Positions 18,083-26,217 of a stretch of DNA of 64,000 nucleotides are shown piece by piece. The notes beneath the pieces were generated by a model. That model saw only the letters and a list, made by a program, of their open reading frames with translations. It searched no databases and was not told the origin of the DNA. This stretch comes from Ruminococcus bromii (lineage in GTDB: Bacteria; Bacillota; Clostridia; Oscillospirales; Acutalibacteraceae). Numbering within the stretch: position 1 is the stretch's first letter; every line of letters begins with the position of its first letter. A program made the translations under genes and the position numbers. The stretch is from contig NZ_NNBY01000045.1 in NCBI RefSeq assembly GCF_002834235.1, forward strand, positions 58,099 to 122,098, written 5' to 3'.

Positions 18083-18448
18083 CTATTTTGAATAGACTGC
18101 ATCATTTTTTGCCAGAAGATAGACACAGTATTGATTCATACTTATGCCCTCTTTTTTTGAATGTTCGGCAAGTGAGCGGTGCAGACTTTTCGGGATTCTC
18201 AGCTTGAATTGTCCCGAATATTCTTCAAGGCTGTCGGGTTCGTGAATTACAACTCCGCTTTCAAAGGCGGCTTCAAACCAGGCTTTTTTAGCGTCCTCGG
18301 CATTAGCAACAGCCGATTCTATCGTTTCTCCGCAGGTTATGCAGCCGGGAAGTTCGGGGAACGATACAACAAAACCGCCCTCGTCCTTGTCCTCGACAAT
18401 TTCCATACGATATGACATTGCAAGATAATCGTTAAGAGTTTTCATCAT
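18083..18448 (-). CDS. hicB: HicB-type antitoxin
   Basis: A 121-residue antitoxin of a type II HicAB module. The degenerate RNase H-like domain is seen in DKDEGGFVVSFPELPGCITCGET with AVANAEDAKKAW. The C-terminal FKLRIPKSLHRSLAEHSKKEGISMNQYCVYLL is a ribbon-helix-helix DNA-binding part. GTGAGGCGAAAG places the start at 18448 rather than at the longer upstream option. It overlaps hicA by 17 nt and should bind the operator at the hicA promoter. Confidence 0.9.
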   Translation of the reverse strand: MMKTLNDYLAMSYRMEIVEDKDEGGFVVSFPELPGCITCGETIESAVANAEDAKKAWFEAAFESGVVIHEPDSLEEYSGQFKLRIPKSLHRSLAEHSKKEGISMNQYCVYLLAKNDAVYSK

Positions 18449-18686
18449 CTTTCGCCTCACTTTCAACAATTTGTCTTACCATTTCTACATACACCTTTTT
18501 GATAGGTTCGTGTTTAGGTATTGTTATCGGCATACAACCCGATTTTCTGAATGTGTAGTGACTGCTTCCGCCTTTCGGCGCATTCATAACATACCCGTAG
18601 CTTTCAAGAACTTTTCTCAGTTCATCAAAACGGAGGTCTTTCGACAGCGAACAGATACGCATTATTAGTTTATCCCATCGTGACAT
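18432..18686 (-). CDS. hicA: HicA-type mRNA interferase toxin
   Basis: An 84-residue toxin with a double-stranded-RNA-binding-like fold; such toxins cleave mRNA without the ribosome. The key GGSSHYTFRK with the catalytic His, the upstream DELRKVLESYGYVMNAPKG and the IPKHEPIKKVYVEMVRQI end are all present. AGGAGGTATTTACG precedes the ATG. Toxin first, antitoxin second is the usual order for hicAB. Confidence 0.9.
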   Translation of the reverse strand: MSRWDKLIMRICSLSKDLRFDELRKVLESYGYVMNAPKGGSSHYTFRKSGCMPITIPKHEPIKKVYVEMVRQIVESEAKDDENS

Positions 18687-18706
18687 CGTAAATACCTCCT
18701 GATAAT

Positions 18707-18735
18707 ATTATATATGGTATCGCATATGGTGTCAA
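18707..18735 (-). promoter_or_regulatory. hicAB promoter and likely operator
   Basis: On the minus strand TTGACA (18730-18735) and TATAAT (18707-18712) are 17 nt apart. The spacer contains the direct repeat ACCATAT-GCGAT-ACCATAT, partly overlapping both boxes, which would be a fitting HicB binding site. The operator role is inferred. Confidence 0.75.
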
Positions 18736-18802
18736 CAGGTTTTTGAAGTGATTCAGCCGTTTTCACAAAATAAAAAATATGCAAAATGGGTGTATATGTA
18801 TG

Positions 18803-18842
18803 TATGAATATGCATAAAGAGATGAATAAAATGAATATTCAT
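18803..18842. promoter_or_regulatory. ARG-box-like palindromes upstream of argG
   Basis: TATGAATATGCATA (18803-18816) and ATGAATATTCAT (18831-18842) both resemble the ArgR/AhrC half-sites TGAAT-ATTCA. They lie about 160-200 nt upstream of the argG promoter. Confidence 0.5.
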
Positions 18843-18977
18843 TTTTTGTGCATATATACATTTTTCAGAAATTCAGGGGAGAATGTGACATATCAACCGC
18901 CAAAAACACCGATAATACAGCGAAAACAAAGCAGATTTCGGTCAATTTGTACCCAAAAATGCAAATTTGAAAAAACA

Positions 18978-18993
18978 TTGAATATTTATTCAA
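18978..18993. promoter_or_regulatory. ARG box near the argG -35
   Basis: TTGAATATTTATTCAA is close to the ArgR operator consensus. It sits eight bases before the -35 hexamer, so bound ArgR with arginine could block polymerase. The arginine repressor gene itself is not in the window. Confidence 0.6.
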
Positions 18994-19000
18994 AAAACAC

Positions 19001-19028
19001 TTGATTTTTTGAAAACAGAGTGTATAAT
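19001..19028 (+). promoter_or_regulatory. argG promoter
   Basis: TTGATT at 19001-19006 and TATAAT at 19023-19028 have a 16-nt spacer. The leader to the start codon is about 65 nt. Confidence 0.7.
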
Positions 19029-19098
19029 GTAAGAGTAATAAAAATTAAGTAAAGGAAACACCGACATAAAGTGTTTCCAAATTCCGGAGGAATCAAAA

Positions 19099-20322
19099 AT
19101 GGCTGACAATAAGATTAAAAAGGTAGTTCTTGCATATTCAGGCGGTCTTGATACTTCAATCATCATTCCGTGGCTTAAAGAAAACTACGACAACTGCGAA
19201 GTTATCGCTGTTTCGGGTGATGTTGGTCAGGGTACAGAGCTTGACGGTCTTGAAGAAAAGGCTATCAAAACAGGCGCATCAAAACTTTACATTGAAGACC
19301 TCAACAAGGAATTTGTTGACGAATATATCATTCCCACAGTAAAAGCAGGTGCTGTTTACGAGGGCAAGTACCTCCTCGGCACATCTTTTGCCCGTCCTAT
19401 CATTGCAAAAAGACTCGTTGAAATTGCAAAAGCCGAAGGTGCTGACGCAATTTGCCACGGCTGTACAGGCAAGGGTAACGATCAGGTTCGTTTTGAACTT
19501 GCTATCAAGGCTTACGCTCCTGACATGAAGATTATCGCTCCTTGGAGAACATGGGAATTCAAGAGCCGTGAAGATGAGATTGAATATGCTGAAAAGCACA
19601 ATATTCCGCTCAAGATTAACCGTGAAACAAACTACTCAAAGGATAAGAATCTCTGGCACTTGAGCCACGAAGGTCTTGACCTTGAAAATCCTGCAAATGA
19701 GCCGATGTACAATAAGGAAGGCTTCCTTGAACTCGGTGTTTCACCTGAGCAGGCTCCCGATAAGGCAGAATATGTAACTCTTACATTTGAAAAGGGTGTT
19801 CCCACAAAGCTTAACGGCGAGGCTATCGACAGCGTTGAACTCATTAAGGAACTCAACAAAATCGGCGGCAGAAACGGCGTCGGTATCACAGATATCGTTG
19901 AGAACCGTCTTGTTGGTATGAAGGCTCGTGGCGTTTATGAAACTCCGGGCGGTACAATCCTCTATGCTGCTCACGCAAAGCTTGAGGAAATCTGCCTTGA
20001 CAAGGACACACTCCACTACAAGCAGAATGTTGCAAACGCTTTTGCAGAGCTCGTTTATGACGGCAAGTGGTACACACCTCTCCGTGAGGCTCTCTCAGCT
20101 TTCGTTGACAGCACTCAGGAGTATGTAACAGGTGATGTAAAACTTAAACTCTATAAGGGCAACATCATTGATGCAGGCGTAACAAGCCCGTATTCACTCT
20201 ATGACGAGGAAATTGCTACTTTTGACGAAGATCAGGTTTATGACCAGAACGACAGCGCAGGCTTCATCAACCTCTTTGGTCTTCCAATCAAGGTTCGTGC
20301 AAAGAAAGGCCTTATCAAATAA
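19099..20322 (+). CDS. argG: Argininosuccinate synthase
   Basis: ArgG joins citrulline and aspartate with ATP to form argininosuccinate. The 407-residue protein has the N-type PP-loop AYSGGLDTS, the segment [13 protein letters not shown] and [24 protein letters not shown] precedes the ATG. It is transcribed alone or with argH; a hairpin and a repeat element separate the two. Confidence 0.97.
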   Translation: MADNKIKKVVLAYSGGLDTSIIIPWLKENYDNCEVIAVSGDVGQGTELDGLEEKAIKTGASKLYIEDLNKEFVDEYIIPTVKAGAVYEGKYLLGTSFARPIIAKRLVEIAKAEGADAICHGCTGKGNDQVRFELAIKAYAPDMKIIAPWRTWEFKSREDEIEYAEKHNIPLKINRETNYSKDKNLWHLSHEGLDLENPANEPMYNKEGFLELGVSPEQAPDKAEYVTLTFEKGVPTKLNGEAIDSVELIKELNKIGGRNGVGITDIVENRLVGMKARGVYETPGGTILYAAHAKLEEICLDKDTLHYKQNVANAFAELVYDGKWYTPLREALSAFVDSTQEYVTGDVKLKLYKGNIIDAGVTSPYSLYDEEIATFDEDQVYDQNDSAGFINLFGLPIKVRAKKGLIK

Positions 20323-20348
20323 TTAAATCTTTGATTTGCATACATAAT

Positions 20349-20385
20349 CGGGGGCAGGGAATTTCTCTGCCCCGATAAGTGTTTA
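20349..20385 (+). terminator. Terminator after argG
   Basis: CGGGGGCAGGGAA pairs with TTCTCTGCCCCG, followed by a short T-rich stretch (GTGTTTATT). The stem is GC-rich; the T-run is weak. Confidence 0.55.
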
Positions 20386-20462
20386 TTACACCTTTTTATT
20401 TTTTACGCGATTTTATGCGTTTAATCCCTATATTTTGGTGCAAAGAAAGCCGTTTGTCAATT

Positions 20463-20613
20463 GTAGCGGCGTTCAGCGAACGCCAATCGTTTTGGTCGTA
20501 AAACCAAAACGAACAGATGTGAATATATAATTGCATAACAATAAGCAGATGAATTGAATTAAGTCGAAACGATTGTACAATCGTTTCGATTGGCAATCAG
20601 TGATTGCCGCTAC
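20463..20613. repeat. GTAGCGGCG-bounded palindromic element, copy 2
   Basis: Same layout as the element at 4705-4858: GTAGCGGCG and CCGCTAC ends, terminal hairpins GGCGTTCAGCGAACGCC and GGCAATCAGTGATTGCC, and internal CGTTTTGG/CCAAAACG arms. It fills most of the argG-argH gap. The right hairpin differs in the arms but keeps pairing, which points to selection on structure or to gene conversion. Confidence 0.8.
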
Positions 20614-20663
20614 TGTATGGCAGTCGATTTGCCCATACAATCTATATGTAAGGAGAAATAATA

Positions 20664-22040
20664 ATGCAGCTTTGGAAAGGACGCTTCAAAAAGGAGCTTT
20701 CAAAAACCACTAACGATTTTAACAGCTCGATTTCATTCGACAGCAGAATGTATAAAGAAGACATCGAGGGCAGCATTGCCCACGCAACAATGCTTGGCAG
20801 ATGCGGCATTATTAAAGAAGAAGAGGCAAACGATATCGTAAAAGGTCTTAAAGGCATTCTTGCGGATATTGAAAACGGTACTCTGCACATTGATATGGAG
20901 GCTGAGGACATTCACACCTTTATCGAGGGTGAGCTTACCAAAAGAATCGGCGACAACGGCAAAAGACTTCACACCTCAAGAAGCCGTAACGATCAGGTTG
21001 CAGTTGACATCAAGCTTTACCTCAAGAAAGAGGTTGTTAATGTAAAAAATCTCGTTGTAGGTCTTATTAAGGTTATTGCCGACAAGGCTGAAAAGTACAG
21101 CGAAACCGTTATGCCCGGCTATACTCACCTCCAGAGAGCACAGCCGATTACCTTCGGACATCATCTCCTTGCTTACGGTGAAATGCTTTTGAGAGATGTT
21201 TCAAGACTTGAAGACTGCCTTAAAAGAATGGACGAAATGCCACTCGGTTCATGTGCGCTCGCAGGCACAACATATCCGATTGACAGAACAATCACAGCCG
21301 AACTCCTAGGCTTTGACAGAATTACAAACAACTCTCTTGACGGTGTTTCCGACAGAGATTACTGCATCGAATTTGCATCGGTGCTTTCGATAATAATGGT
21401 TCACCTCTCAAGATTTTCAGAGGAAATCATTATGTGGTGCAGTTGGGAATTTAAATTCATTGAACTTGATGATGCTTTTTCAACAGGATCATCAATTATG
21501 CCGCAGAAAAAGAACCCCGATATTGCAGAGCTTGTTCGTGGTAAGAGCGGCAGAGTTTTCGGTGACAATATGACGCTCCTCACAATTATGAAGGGTACTG
21601 CACTTGCATACAACAAGGATATGCAGGAGGACAAGGAGGCTATCTTTGACGCACTCGACACGGTTAAAATGTGCCTCACAGCCTTTACTCCCATGCTCGA
21701 CACAATGCGTGTCATTCCCGAAAATATGAGAAAAGCTGCAGCAGGCGGTTTCATCAACGCAACAGACTGTGCCGACTGGCTCACAAAGAACGGTGTTCCG
21801 TTCAGAGATGCCTACAAGGCAACAGGCGAACTCGTTGCAAGATGTATTGAACTCGGTACAGACCTCGAAAATCTTCCAATGGACGAATACAAAAAGGTTT
21901 GCGATGTGTTCAACGATGATGTTTACAGCGCAATTTCACTTGAACGCTGTACAAACGAGCGTACAGTATTCGGCGGCCCTGCATCGGCAAATGTAAAGGC
22001 TCAGGCTAAGCGTGTTGCAGAAATTGCGGAAAAGCTGTAA
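20664..22040 (+). CDS. argH: Argininosuccinate lyase
   Basis: ArgH splits argininosuccinate into arginine and fumarate. The 458-residue chain begins LWKGRFKKELSK, contains TSRSRNDQVA and the fumarase/lyase signature GSSIMPQKKNPD with the mobile catalytic serine loop. AAGGAGAAATAATA precedes the ATG. It lies after argG on the same strand. Confidence 0.97.
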   Translation: MQLWKGRFKKELSKTTNDFNSSISFDSRMYKEDIEGSIAHATMLGRCGIIKEEEANDIVKGLKGILADIENGTLHIDMEAEDIHTFIEGELTKRIGDNGKRLHTSRSRNDQVAVDIKLYLKKEVVNVKNLVVGLIKVIADKAEKYSETVMPGYTHLQRAQPITFGHHLLAYGEMLLRDVSRLEDCLKRMDEMPLGSCALAGTTYPIDRTITAELLGFDRITNNSLDGVSDRDYCIEFASVLSIIMVHLSRFSEEIIMWCSWEFKFIELDDAFSTGSSIMPQKKNPDIAELVRGKSGRVFGDNMTLLTIMKGTALAYNKDMQEDKEAIFDALDTVKMCLTAFTPMLDTMRVIPENMRKAAAGGFINATDCADWLTKNGVPFRDAYKATGELVARCIELGTDLENLPMDEYKKVCDVFNDDVYSAISLERCTNERTVFGGPASANVKAQAKRVAEIAEKL

Positions 22041-22050
22041 AAAATAAAAT

Positions 22051-22082
22051 AACATTCCGAATTAACGGAATGTTTCAAATAA
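22051..22082 (+). terminator. Terminator after argH
   Basis: AACATTCCG pairs with CGGAATGTT around AATTAA, followed by an A/T-rich tail with few consecutive T residues. Confidence 0.55.
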
Positions 22083-22157
22083 TTTAATAAATAAACTAAC
22101 TCAATGCCGATAAACCCGATTTTCGGGTTTGTTGGGGTTGCAGGGAAGTTAAGGCGG

Positions 22158-22189
22158 TTGGCACTCCCATATGAATGGGGGTGATATGT
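22158..22189 (+). promoter_or_regulatory. Hairpin covering the ribosome site of the 23-codon peptide
   Basis: CACTCCC pairs with GGGGGTG across ATATGAAT. The right arm is the Shine-Dalgarno sequence GGGGGTGAT of the small peptide starting at 22190. The 5' leader also has an AAACCCGATTTTCGGGTTT hairpin at about 22115. A hidden ribosome site is common in type I toxin mRNAs. Confidence 0.6.
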
Positions 22190-22261
22190 ATGACTGAAAC
22201 GGTATTACTCGTAATTTTACTCGTAGCACTTGCAGAGGTCATTAAAAACATAAAAAAATAA
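22190..22261 (+). CDS. 23-residue hydrophobic peptide, candidate type I toxin (family B)
   Basis: The peptide reads MTETVLLVILLVALAEVI and then ends NIKK-stop with one more lysine-rich turn: a single membrane-spanning helix with a basic C-terminus. GGGGGTGAT is a very strong ribosome site 8 nt upstream. The TAA runs straight into a CCGCCCG hairpin, and a convergent RNA promoter lies downstream. The same plan is seen at 63669-63731. Size, hydrophobicity and genetic setting fit a type I toxin; the sequence itself is not one I recognise. Confidence 0.6.
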   Translation: MTETVLLVILLVALAEVIKNIKK

Positions 22262-22346
22262 CCGCCCGACAGAAGCAAATACCGGACGATTATTTTTATA
22301 ATTATTTGAGATTTTGCGGCTAACCGCTTTTAACGGTTTTCCCTGT
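22253..22346 (-). ncRNA. Candidate antisense RNA to the 23-codon peptide mRNA
   Basis: The minus-strand transcript starts near 22346, forms an internal hairpin (AACCGTTAAAAGCGGTT) and ends in AATCGTCCG...CGGGCGGTT plus TTTTTTT. The terminator stem has G-U pairs on this strand where the plus strand has mismatches. It covers the 3' end and stop codon of the peptide mRNA. About 95 nt. Confidence 0.6.
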
Positions 22347-22352
22347 AACCTT

Positions 22353-22381
22353 ATTATATAATATGCGAAAATAAAAGTCAA
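22353..22381 (-). promoter_or_regulatory. Promoter of the antisense RNA
   Basis: Minus-strand TTGACT (22376-22381) and TATAAT (22353-22358) with a 17-nt spacer. It points away from argC and towards the small peptide gene. Confidence 0.8.
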
Positions 22382-22412
22382 TATAAGTTGACGAGATATA
22401 AAGGTGATAGCA

Positions 22413-23450
22413 ATGAAAATAAAAGCAGGTATTGTCGGTGCAACCGGCTATGCAGGTGCAGAGCTTGTAAGACTTCTTACCGCTCATCCCGAGGCTGAAA
22501 TTTCGGCAATCAGCTCTGTTTCCTTTGAGGGTGACAAGCTGAGCGATGTTTATCCGTCTTATACATTTTTAAACGATATGATTTGTGAAAATCAGGATGC
22601 TGTTGTTGAAAAGAGCGATGTTATCTTTGCCGCTCTCCCACACGGTCTTTCACAGGAGCTTGCCGCAAAGTGCATTGATGCGGGCAAGGCATTCATCGAC
22701 CTCGGCGCTGACTTCCGCCTTGAAAGCGAAGAAGAATACACCGAATGGTACGGCGGAACTTTTCTCGACAAAAAGCTTCACGAACAGGCAGTTTACGGAC
22801 TTCCTGAATTTTTCAGAGATAAAATCAAGGGCAAAAAGCTTGTTGCGAATCCGGGTTGTTACACAACCTGTTCACCGCTCGCAATTGCTCCTGCAATTGT
22901 AAACGGACTTGTCAGCACAAAGGGCATCATTTGCGACTGCAAAAGCGGTGTTACGGGTGCCGGCAGAAAGCCAAATCAAGGCAACCACTATCCGGAACTC
23001 AACGAAGGATTCCATGCTTATAAGGTTGCAAGCCACCGCCACACTCCAGAAATTGAGCAGACTCTTTCAAAGCTTTCGGGCGAAAAGGTTATTATTACCT
23101 TTGTTCCGCACCTTCTCCCCGTAAACCGTGGCATTCTCGCAACTGTTTATGCCGACATCAAGGACGGTGTAACCTTTGAACAAATCAGAAAGGCTTATGA
23201 GGACTTTTACAAGGACGAATTTTTTGTAAGACTTCTTGATGACGGCAAATGTGCCGACATTCACAATATCAAATATTCTAACTTCTGTGATGTTTCAATT
23301 CATCACGATAAGAGAGCCAACAAGCTCGTTGCCTGTGCCGCAATTGACAACATGGTCAAGGGTGCCGCAGGTCAGGCTATTCAGAATATGAACATCATCT
23401 TCGGACTTGACGAAAAAACAGGTTTGGTAATCGTTCCGCCTGCATTTTAA
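22413..23450 (+). CDS. argC: N-acetyl-gamma-glutamyl-phosphate reductase
   Basis: ArgC reduces N-acetylglutamyl phosphate to the semialdehyde with NADPH. The 345-residue sequence has the nucleotide-binding GIVGATGYAGAELVRLL, the catalytic Cys in NPGCYTTC and the HRHTPEIEQ segment. AAGGTGAT precedes ATG 22413; a GTG at 22404 is in frame but too close to that site. It is the first gene of argC-argJ-argB-GNAT-argD-argF. A plus-strand promoter is not obvious beside the antisense promoter. Confidence 0.96.
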   Translation: MKIKAGIVGATGYAGAELVRLLTAHPEAEISAISSVSFEGDKLSDVYPSYTFLNDMICENQDAVVEKSDVIFAALPHGLSQELAAKCIDAGKAFIDLGADFRLESEEEYTEWYGGTFLDKKLHEQAVYGLPEFFRDKIKGKKLVANPGCYTTCSPLAIAPAIVNGLVSTKGIICDCKSGVTGAGRKPNQGNHYPELNEGFHAYKVASHRHTPEIEQTLSKLSGEKVIITFVPHLLPVNRGILATVYADIKDGVTFEQIRKAYEDFYKDEFFVRLLDDGKCADIHNIKYSNFCDVSIHHDKRANKLVACAAIDNMVKGAAGQAIQNMNIIFGLDEKTGLVIVPPAF

Positions 23451-23462
23451 GGGTGAATATCT

Positions 23463-24689
23463 ATGGAAATCAAGTATATTGAAAACGGCTCGGTCACTTC
23501 CGCAAAGGGCTTTACAGCCAACGGAATTTGTGCCGGAGTCAAAGCATCTAACACAACTAAAAAAGACCTTGCGCTCATTTACTGCGACAAGGTTTGCAAC
23601 AGTGCGGCTATCTTTACAAAGAACCTTGTAAAGTCCGACACTATATATGTTACTAAAAAACACCTTGAAAACGGTACGGCTCAGGCTGTTGTCGTAAATT
23701 CAGGCAATGCAAATGCCTGTAACCCTGACGGCTATGAAAAGGCTGAGAAAATGTGCAGTCTTGCCGCAGACGCTCTCGGTGTTGACGAAACCGATGTAAT
23801 CGTTGCATCAACAGGTGTCATCGGTCAGCCTCTCCCGATTGAACCCATTGCAAGCGGAATTGAAAAGCTCAAAGGCACGCTTTCAAAGGACGGCGGAATC
23901 TCTGCCGCAGAGGCAATTATGACAACCGACACCGTGAAAAAGCAGTGGGCTGTCGAAACGGTTCTTGACGGCAAAAAGGTTACAATCGGCGGTATTGCAA
24001 AGGGCAGCGGTATGATTCATATTAACATGGGTACAACCCTTTCATTTGTAACAACCGATGCGGCAATTTCTTCCGAAATGCTCAAATCCGCACTTATCGA
24101 AGCCGCTGATGTCAGCTATAATATGGTAAGCGTTGACGGTGACACCTCAACAAACGATACCCTTGCAATTATGGCATCGGGTTATGCAGGCAACAAGGAA
24201 ATCACAGAAAAGAACGATGATTACAAAACCTTTACAGCCGTTCTTACCGATGCATTCAAAAAGGTTGCAAAGAAGCTTGCAAAAGACGGCGAAGGTGCAA
24301 CAAAGCTCCTTATCTGCAAGGTTGACGGTGCAAAAGACGATAAGAGCGCAAAGATTATTTCAAAGAGCATCATCTGTTCAAGTCTTGTAAAGGCGGCAAT
24401 GTTCGGGGCTGACGCAAACTGCGGAAGAATCCTCTGCGCAATCGGCTACAGCGGTGCCGAAACAGATGTTAAAAGGATTGCTGTTTCATATAAATCCGCA
24501 AAGGGTGAAATCCTTGTTTGCAAGAACGGCAACGGTCTTGTGTTTGATGAGGACAAGGCTAAGGAAATTTTACTTGAGGATGAAATTGAAATTCTCGTGA
24601 AATTAGGTGACGGCAATGCATCTGCCGAGGCTTACGGTTGCGACCTTACCTATGATTATGTAAAAATCAACGGTGACTACCGCACATAA
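23463..24689 (+). CDS. argJ: Bifunctional glutamate N-acetyltransferase / amino-acid acetyltransferase
   Basis: ArgJ recycles the acetyl group from N-acetylornithine to glutamate, and in many bacteria also makes N-acetylglutamate from acetyl-CoA. The 408-residue precursor cuts itself; the expected site is seen in AKGSGMIHINMGTTLSF with Thr191 as the new N-terminal nucleophile. The segments VVVNSGNANAC and FGADANCGRILCAIGYSG also match the family. It starts 12 nt after argC. Confidence 0.95.
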   Translation: MEIKYIENGSVTSAKGFTANGICAGVKASNTTKKDLALIYCDKVCNSAAIFTKNLVKSDTIYVTKKHLENGTAQAVVVNSGNANACNPDGYEKAEKMCSLAADALGVDETDVIVASTGVIGQPLPIEPIASGIEKLKGTLSKDGGISAAEAIMTTDTVKKQWAVETVLDGKKVTIGGIAKGSGMIHINMGTTLSFVTTDAAISSEMLKSALIEAADVSYNMVSVDGDTSTNDTLAIMASGYAGNKEITEKNDDYKTFTAVLTDAFKKVAKKLAKDGEGATKLLICKVDGAKDDKSAKIISKSIICSSLVKAAMFGADANCGRILCAIGYSGAETDVKRIAVSYKSAKGEILVCKNGNGLVFDEDKAKEILLEDEIEILVKLGDGNASAEAYGCDLTYDYVKINGDYRT

Positions 24690-24741
24690 TATGCGATTTG
24701 ATTGTGTGAGCGGAAATCAACTACATAAAGGATTGAAGAAA

Positions 24742-25593
24742 ATGGATGTTTCAAAGAGAGCCAAGGTACTTATACAGGCAATGCCCTATATCAAGAAATA
24801 TTCGGGCGAAACAATTGTTGTAAAATACGGCGGAAACGCTATGATAAACGAAGAACTTAAAGCGGCAGTTATGAGCGACCTCGTTCTTATGCAGCTTGTC
24901 GGAGTCAATGTTGTGCTTGTTCACGGCGGCGGACCCGAAATCAATGCAATGCTCAAAGCCGTTGGCAAGGAAAGCAAGTTTATCAACGGTATGAGAGTGA
25001 CCGACAAGGAAACTATCGACATTGTTCAGATGGTGCTTGCAGGCAAGGTCAACAAGAGCCTTGTTCAGCTTCTCGGCAGTCACGGCGGTAAGGCTATGGG
25101 ACTTTGCGGTCTTGACGGCAGAATGCTCATGGCTGAAAAGCTTGTTACAGGCGCAGACCTCGGCTATGTGGGCGAGATTAAGGAGGTTAACCCCGAACCG
25201 CTCAACAACGCTCTTGCAAGCGGTTATATTCCGATTGTTTCAACCGTTGCAGGCGGTTATGACGGCAATGTATACAATATTAACGCAGACATTGCGGCAT
25301 CGCAGATTGCCGCTAAAATCGGCGCAAAAAAGCTCATTCTTATGACAGATATCAGAGGACTTCTCCGTGATGTTCACGATGAGGATTCACTCATCCCTGT
25401 TGTCAATGTCAGCGAAGTTCCTATGCTCAAGCGTGACGGCATCATCAGCGGCGGTATGATTCCCAAGATTGATTGCTGCGTTGAGGCAGTCCGCAGCGGT
25501 GTAAACCGTGCCCATATCATTGACGGCAGAATCGAACATTCAATTCTGCTCGAGCTTTTCAGCGATGAAGGCATCGGTACAATGTTTTATTGA
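24742..25593 (+). CDS. argB: Acetylglutamate kinase
   Basis: ArgB phosphorylates N-acetylglutamate. The 283-residue kinase shows VVKYGGNAM, VLVHGGGPEINAML, YNINADIAASQIA and SGGMIPKIDCCVEAV, all amino-acid-kinase family motifs. The frame is open upstream, but GGATTGAAGAAA before ATG 24742 and the family N-terminus support this start. Confidence 0.96.
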   Translation: MDVSKRAKVLIQAMPYIKKYSGETIVVKYGGNAMINEELKAAVMSDLVLMQLVGVNVVLVHGGGPEINAMLKAVGKESKFINGMRVTDKETIDIVQMVLAGKVNKSLVQLLGSHGGKAMGLCGLDGRMLMAEKLVTGADLGYVGEIKEVNPEPLNNALASGYIPIVSTVAGGYDGNVYNINADIAASQIAAKIGAKKLILMTDIRGLLRDVHDEDSLIPVVNVSEVPMLKRDGIISGGMIPKIDCCVEAVRSGVNRAHIIDGRIEHSILLELFSDEGIGTMFY

Positions 25594-25628
25594 TTAGCAT
25601 TGCTGTTTTGCTGATTTGTAAAAACAGT

Positions 25629-25762
25629 AGAGGCGGTCATTGGTCGCCCGCTAAATAAAACTTTCTGTTTAACTTAAAATTTTTATTTGATAAAAGCAGT
25701 GTATTGTTTGTAGGGGAGCACCGTGTGCTCCCGCGGGCGAAAGCGGTTCGCCCCTACAGATT
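25629..25762. repeat. Mosaic of short palindromic repeats between argB and the GNAT gene
   Basis: The gap contains GTAGAGGCGGTCATTGGTCG, then GTAGGGGAGCACCGTGTGCTCC, and then GGGCGAAAGCGGTTCGCCCC ending in CTAC. These are hairpins with GTAG...CTAC outer ends and resemble shortened relatives of the GTAGCGGCG elements. No coding sequence is seen. Confidence 0.55.
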
Positions 25763-25779
25763 AGATTTTGGAGGGTGCA

Positions 25780-26202
25780 ATGATTATACGAGAAATGACA
25801 ATTGACGACTATGACGAGGTCTATGAGATGTGGCAGATTACCACAAAGCGTGCGCTCTCTAAGGCTGATGAAAAAGATCAGATGGAGCGTTATCTCAAGC
25901 ACAACGCCGGTATGAGTCAGGTTGCCGTAGTTGACGGAAAAATTGTCGGAACCGTGCTTGCAGGTCATGACGGCAGACGGGGATTTATCCACCATATGGC
26001 TGTTCTGCCCGAATTCAGACGAAAGAAAATCGGTCACGCCCTTGCACAAACCGCTATCCAAAAAATCCGTGAACAAGGCATCGACAAAACTCACATTTTC
26101 TGTTATCAAAACAACGAAACAGGTCAAAGCTTCTGGCGTGATTTCGGCTTTGAAAAGCGTGAGGATGTTTTTGTTTACTCCTTCAGCAATGATAAAATAT
26201 GA
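25780..26202 (+). CDS. GNAT-family N-acetyltransferase
   Basis: A 140-residue GNAT protein. The acetyl-CoA site is in HHMAVLPEFRRKKIGHAL, and FCYQNNETGQSFWRDFGFEKR is the typical C-terminal part. GGAGGGTGCA gives start 25780. It lies between argB and argD in the arginine operon. Acetylation of glutamate is one possibility, but short GNATs are diverse and ArgJ can already do this, so the substrate is open. Confidence 0.85.
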   Translation: MIIREMTIDDYDEVYEMWQITTKRALSKADEKDQMERYLKHNAGMSQVAVVDGKIVGTVLAGHDGRRGFIHHMAVLPEFRRKKIGHALAQTAIQKIREQGIDKTHIFCYQNNETGQSFWRDFGFEKREDVFVYSFSNDKI

Positions 26203-26217
26203 AAGGGTGTGGCTAAC

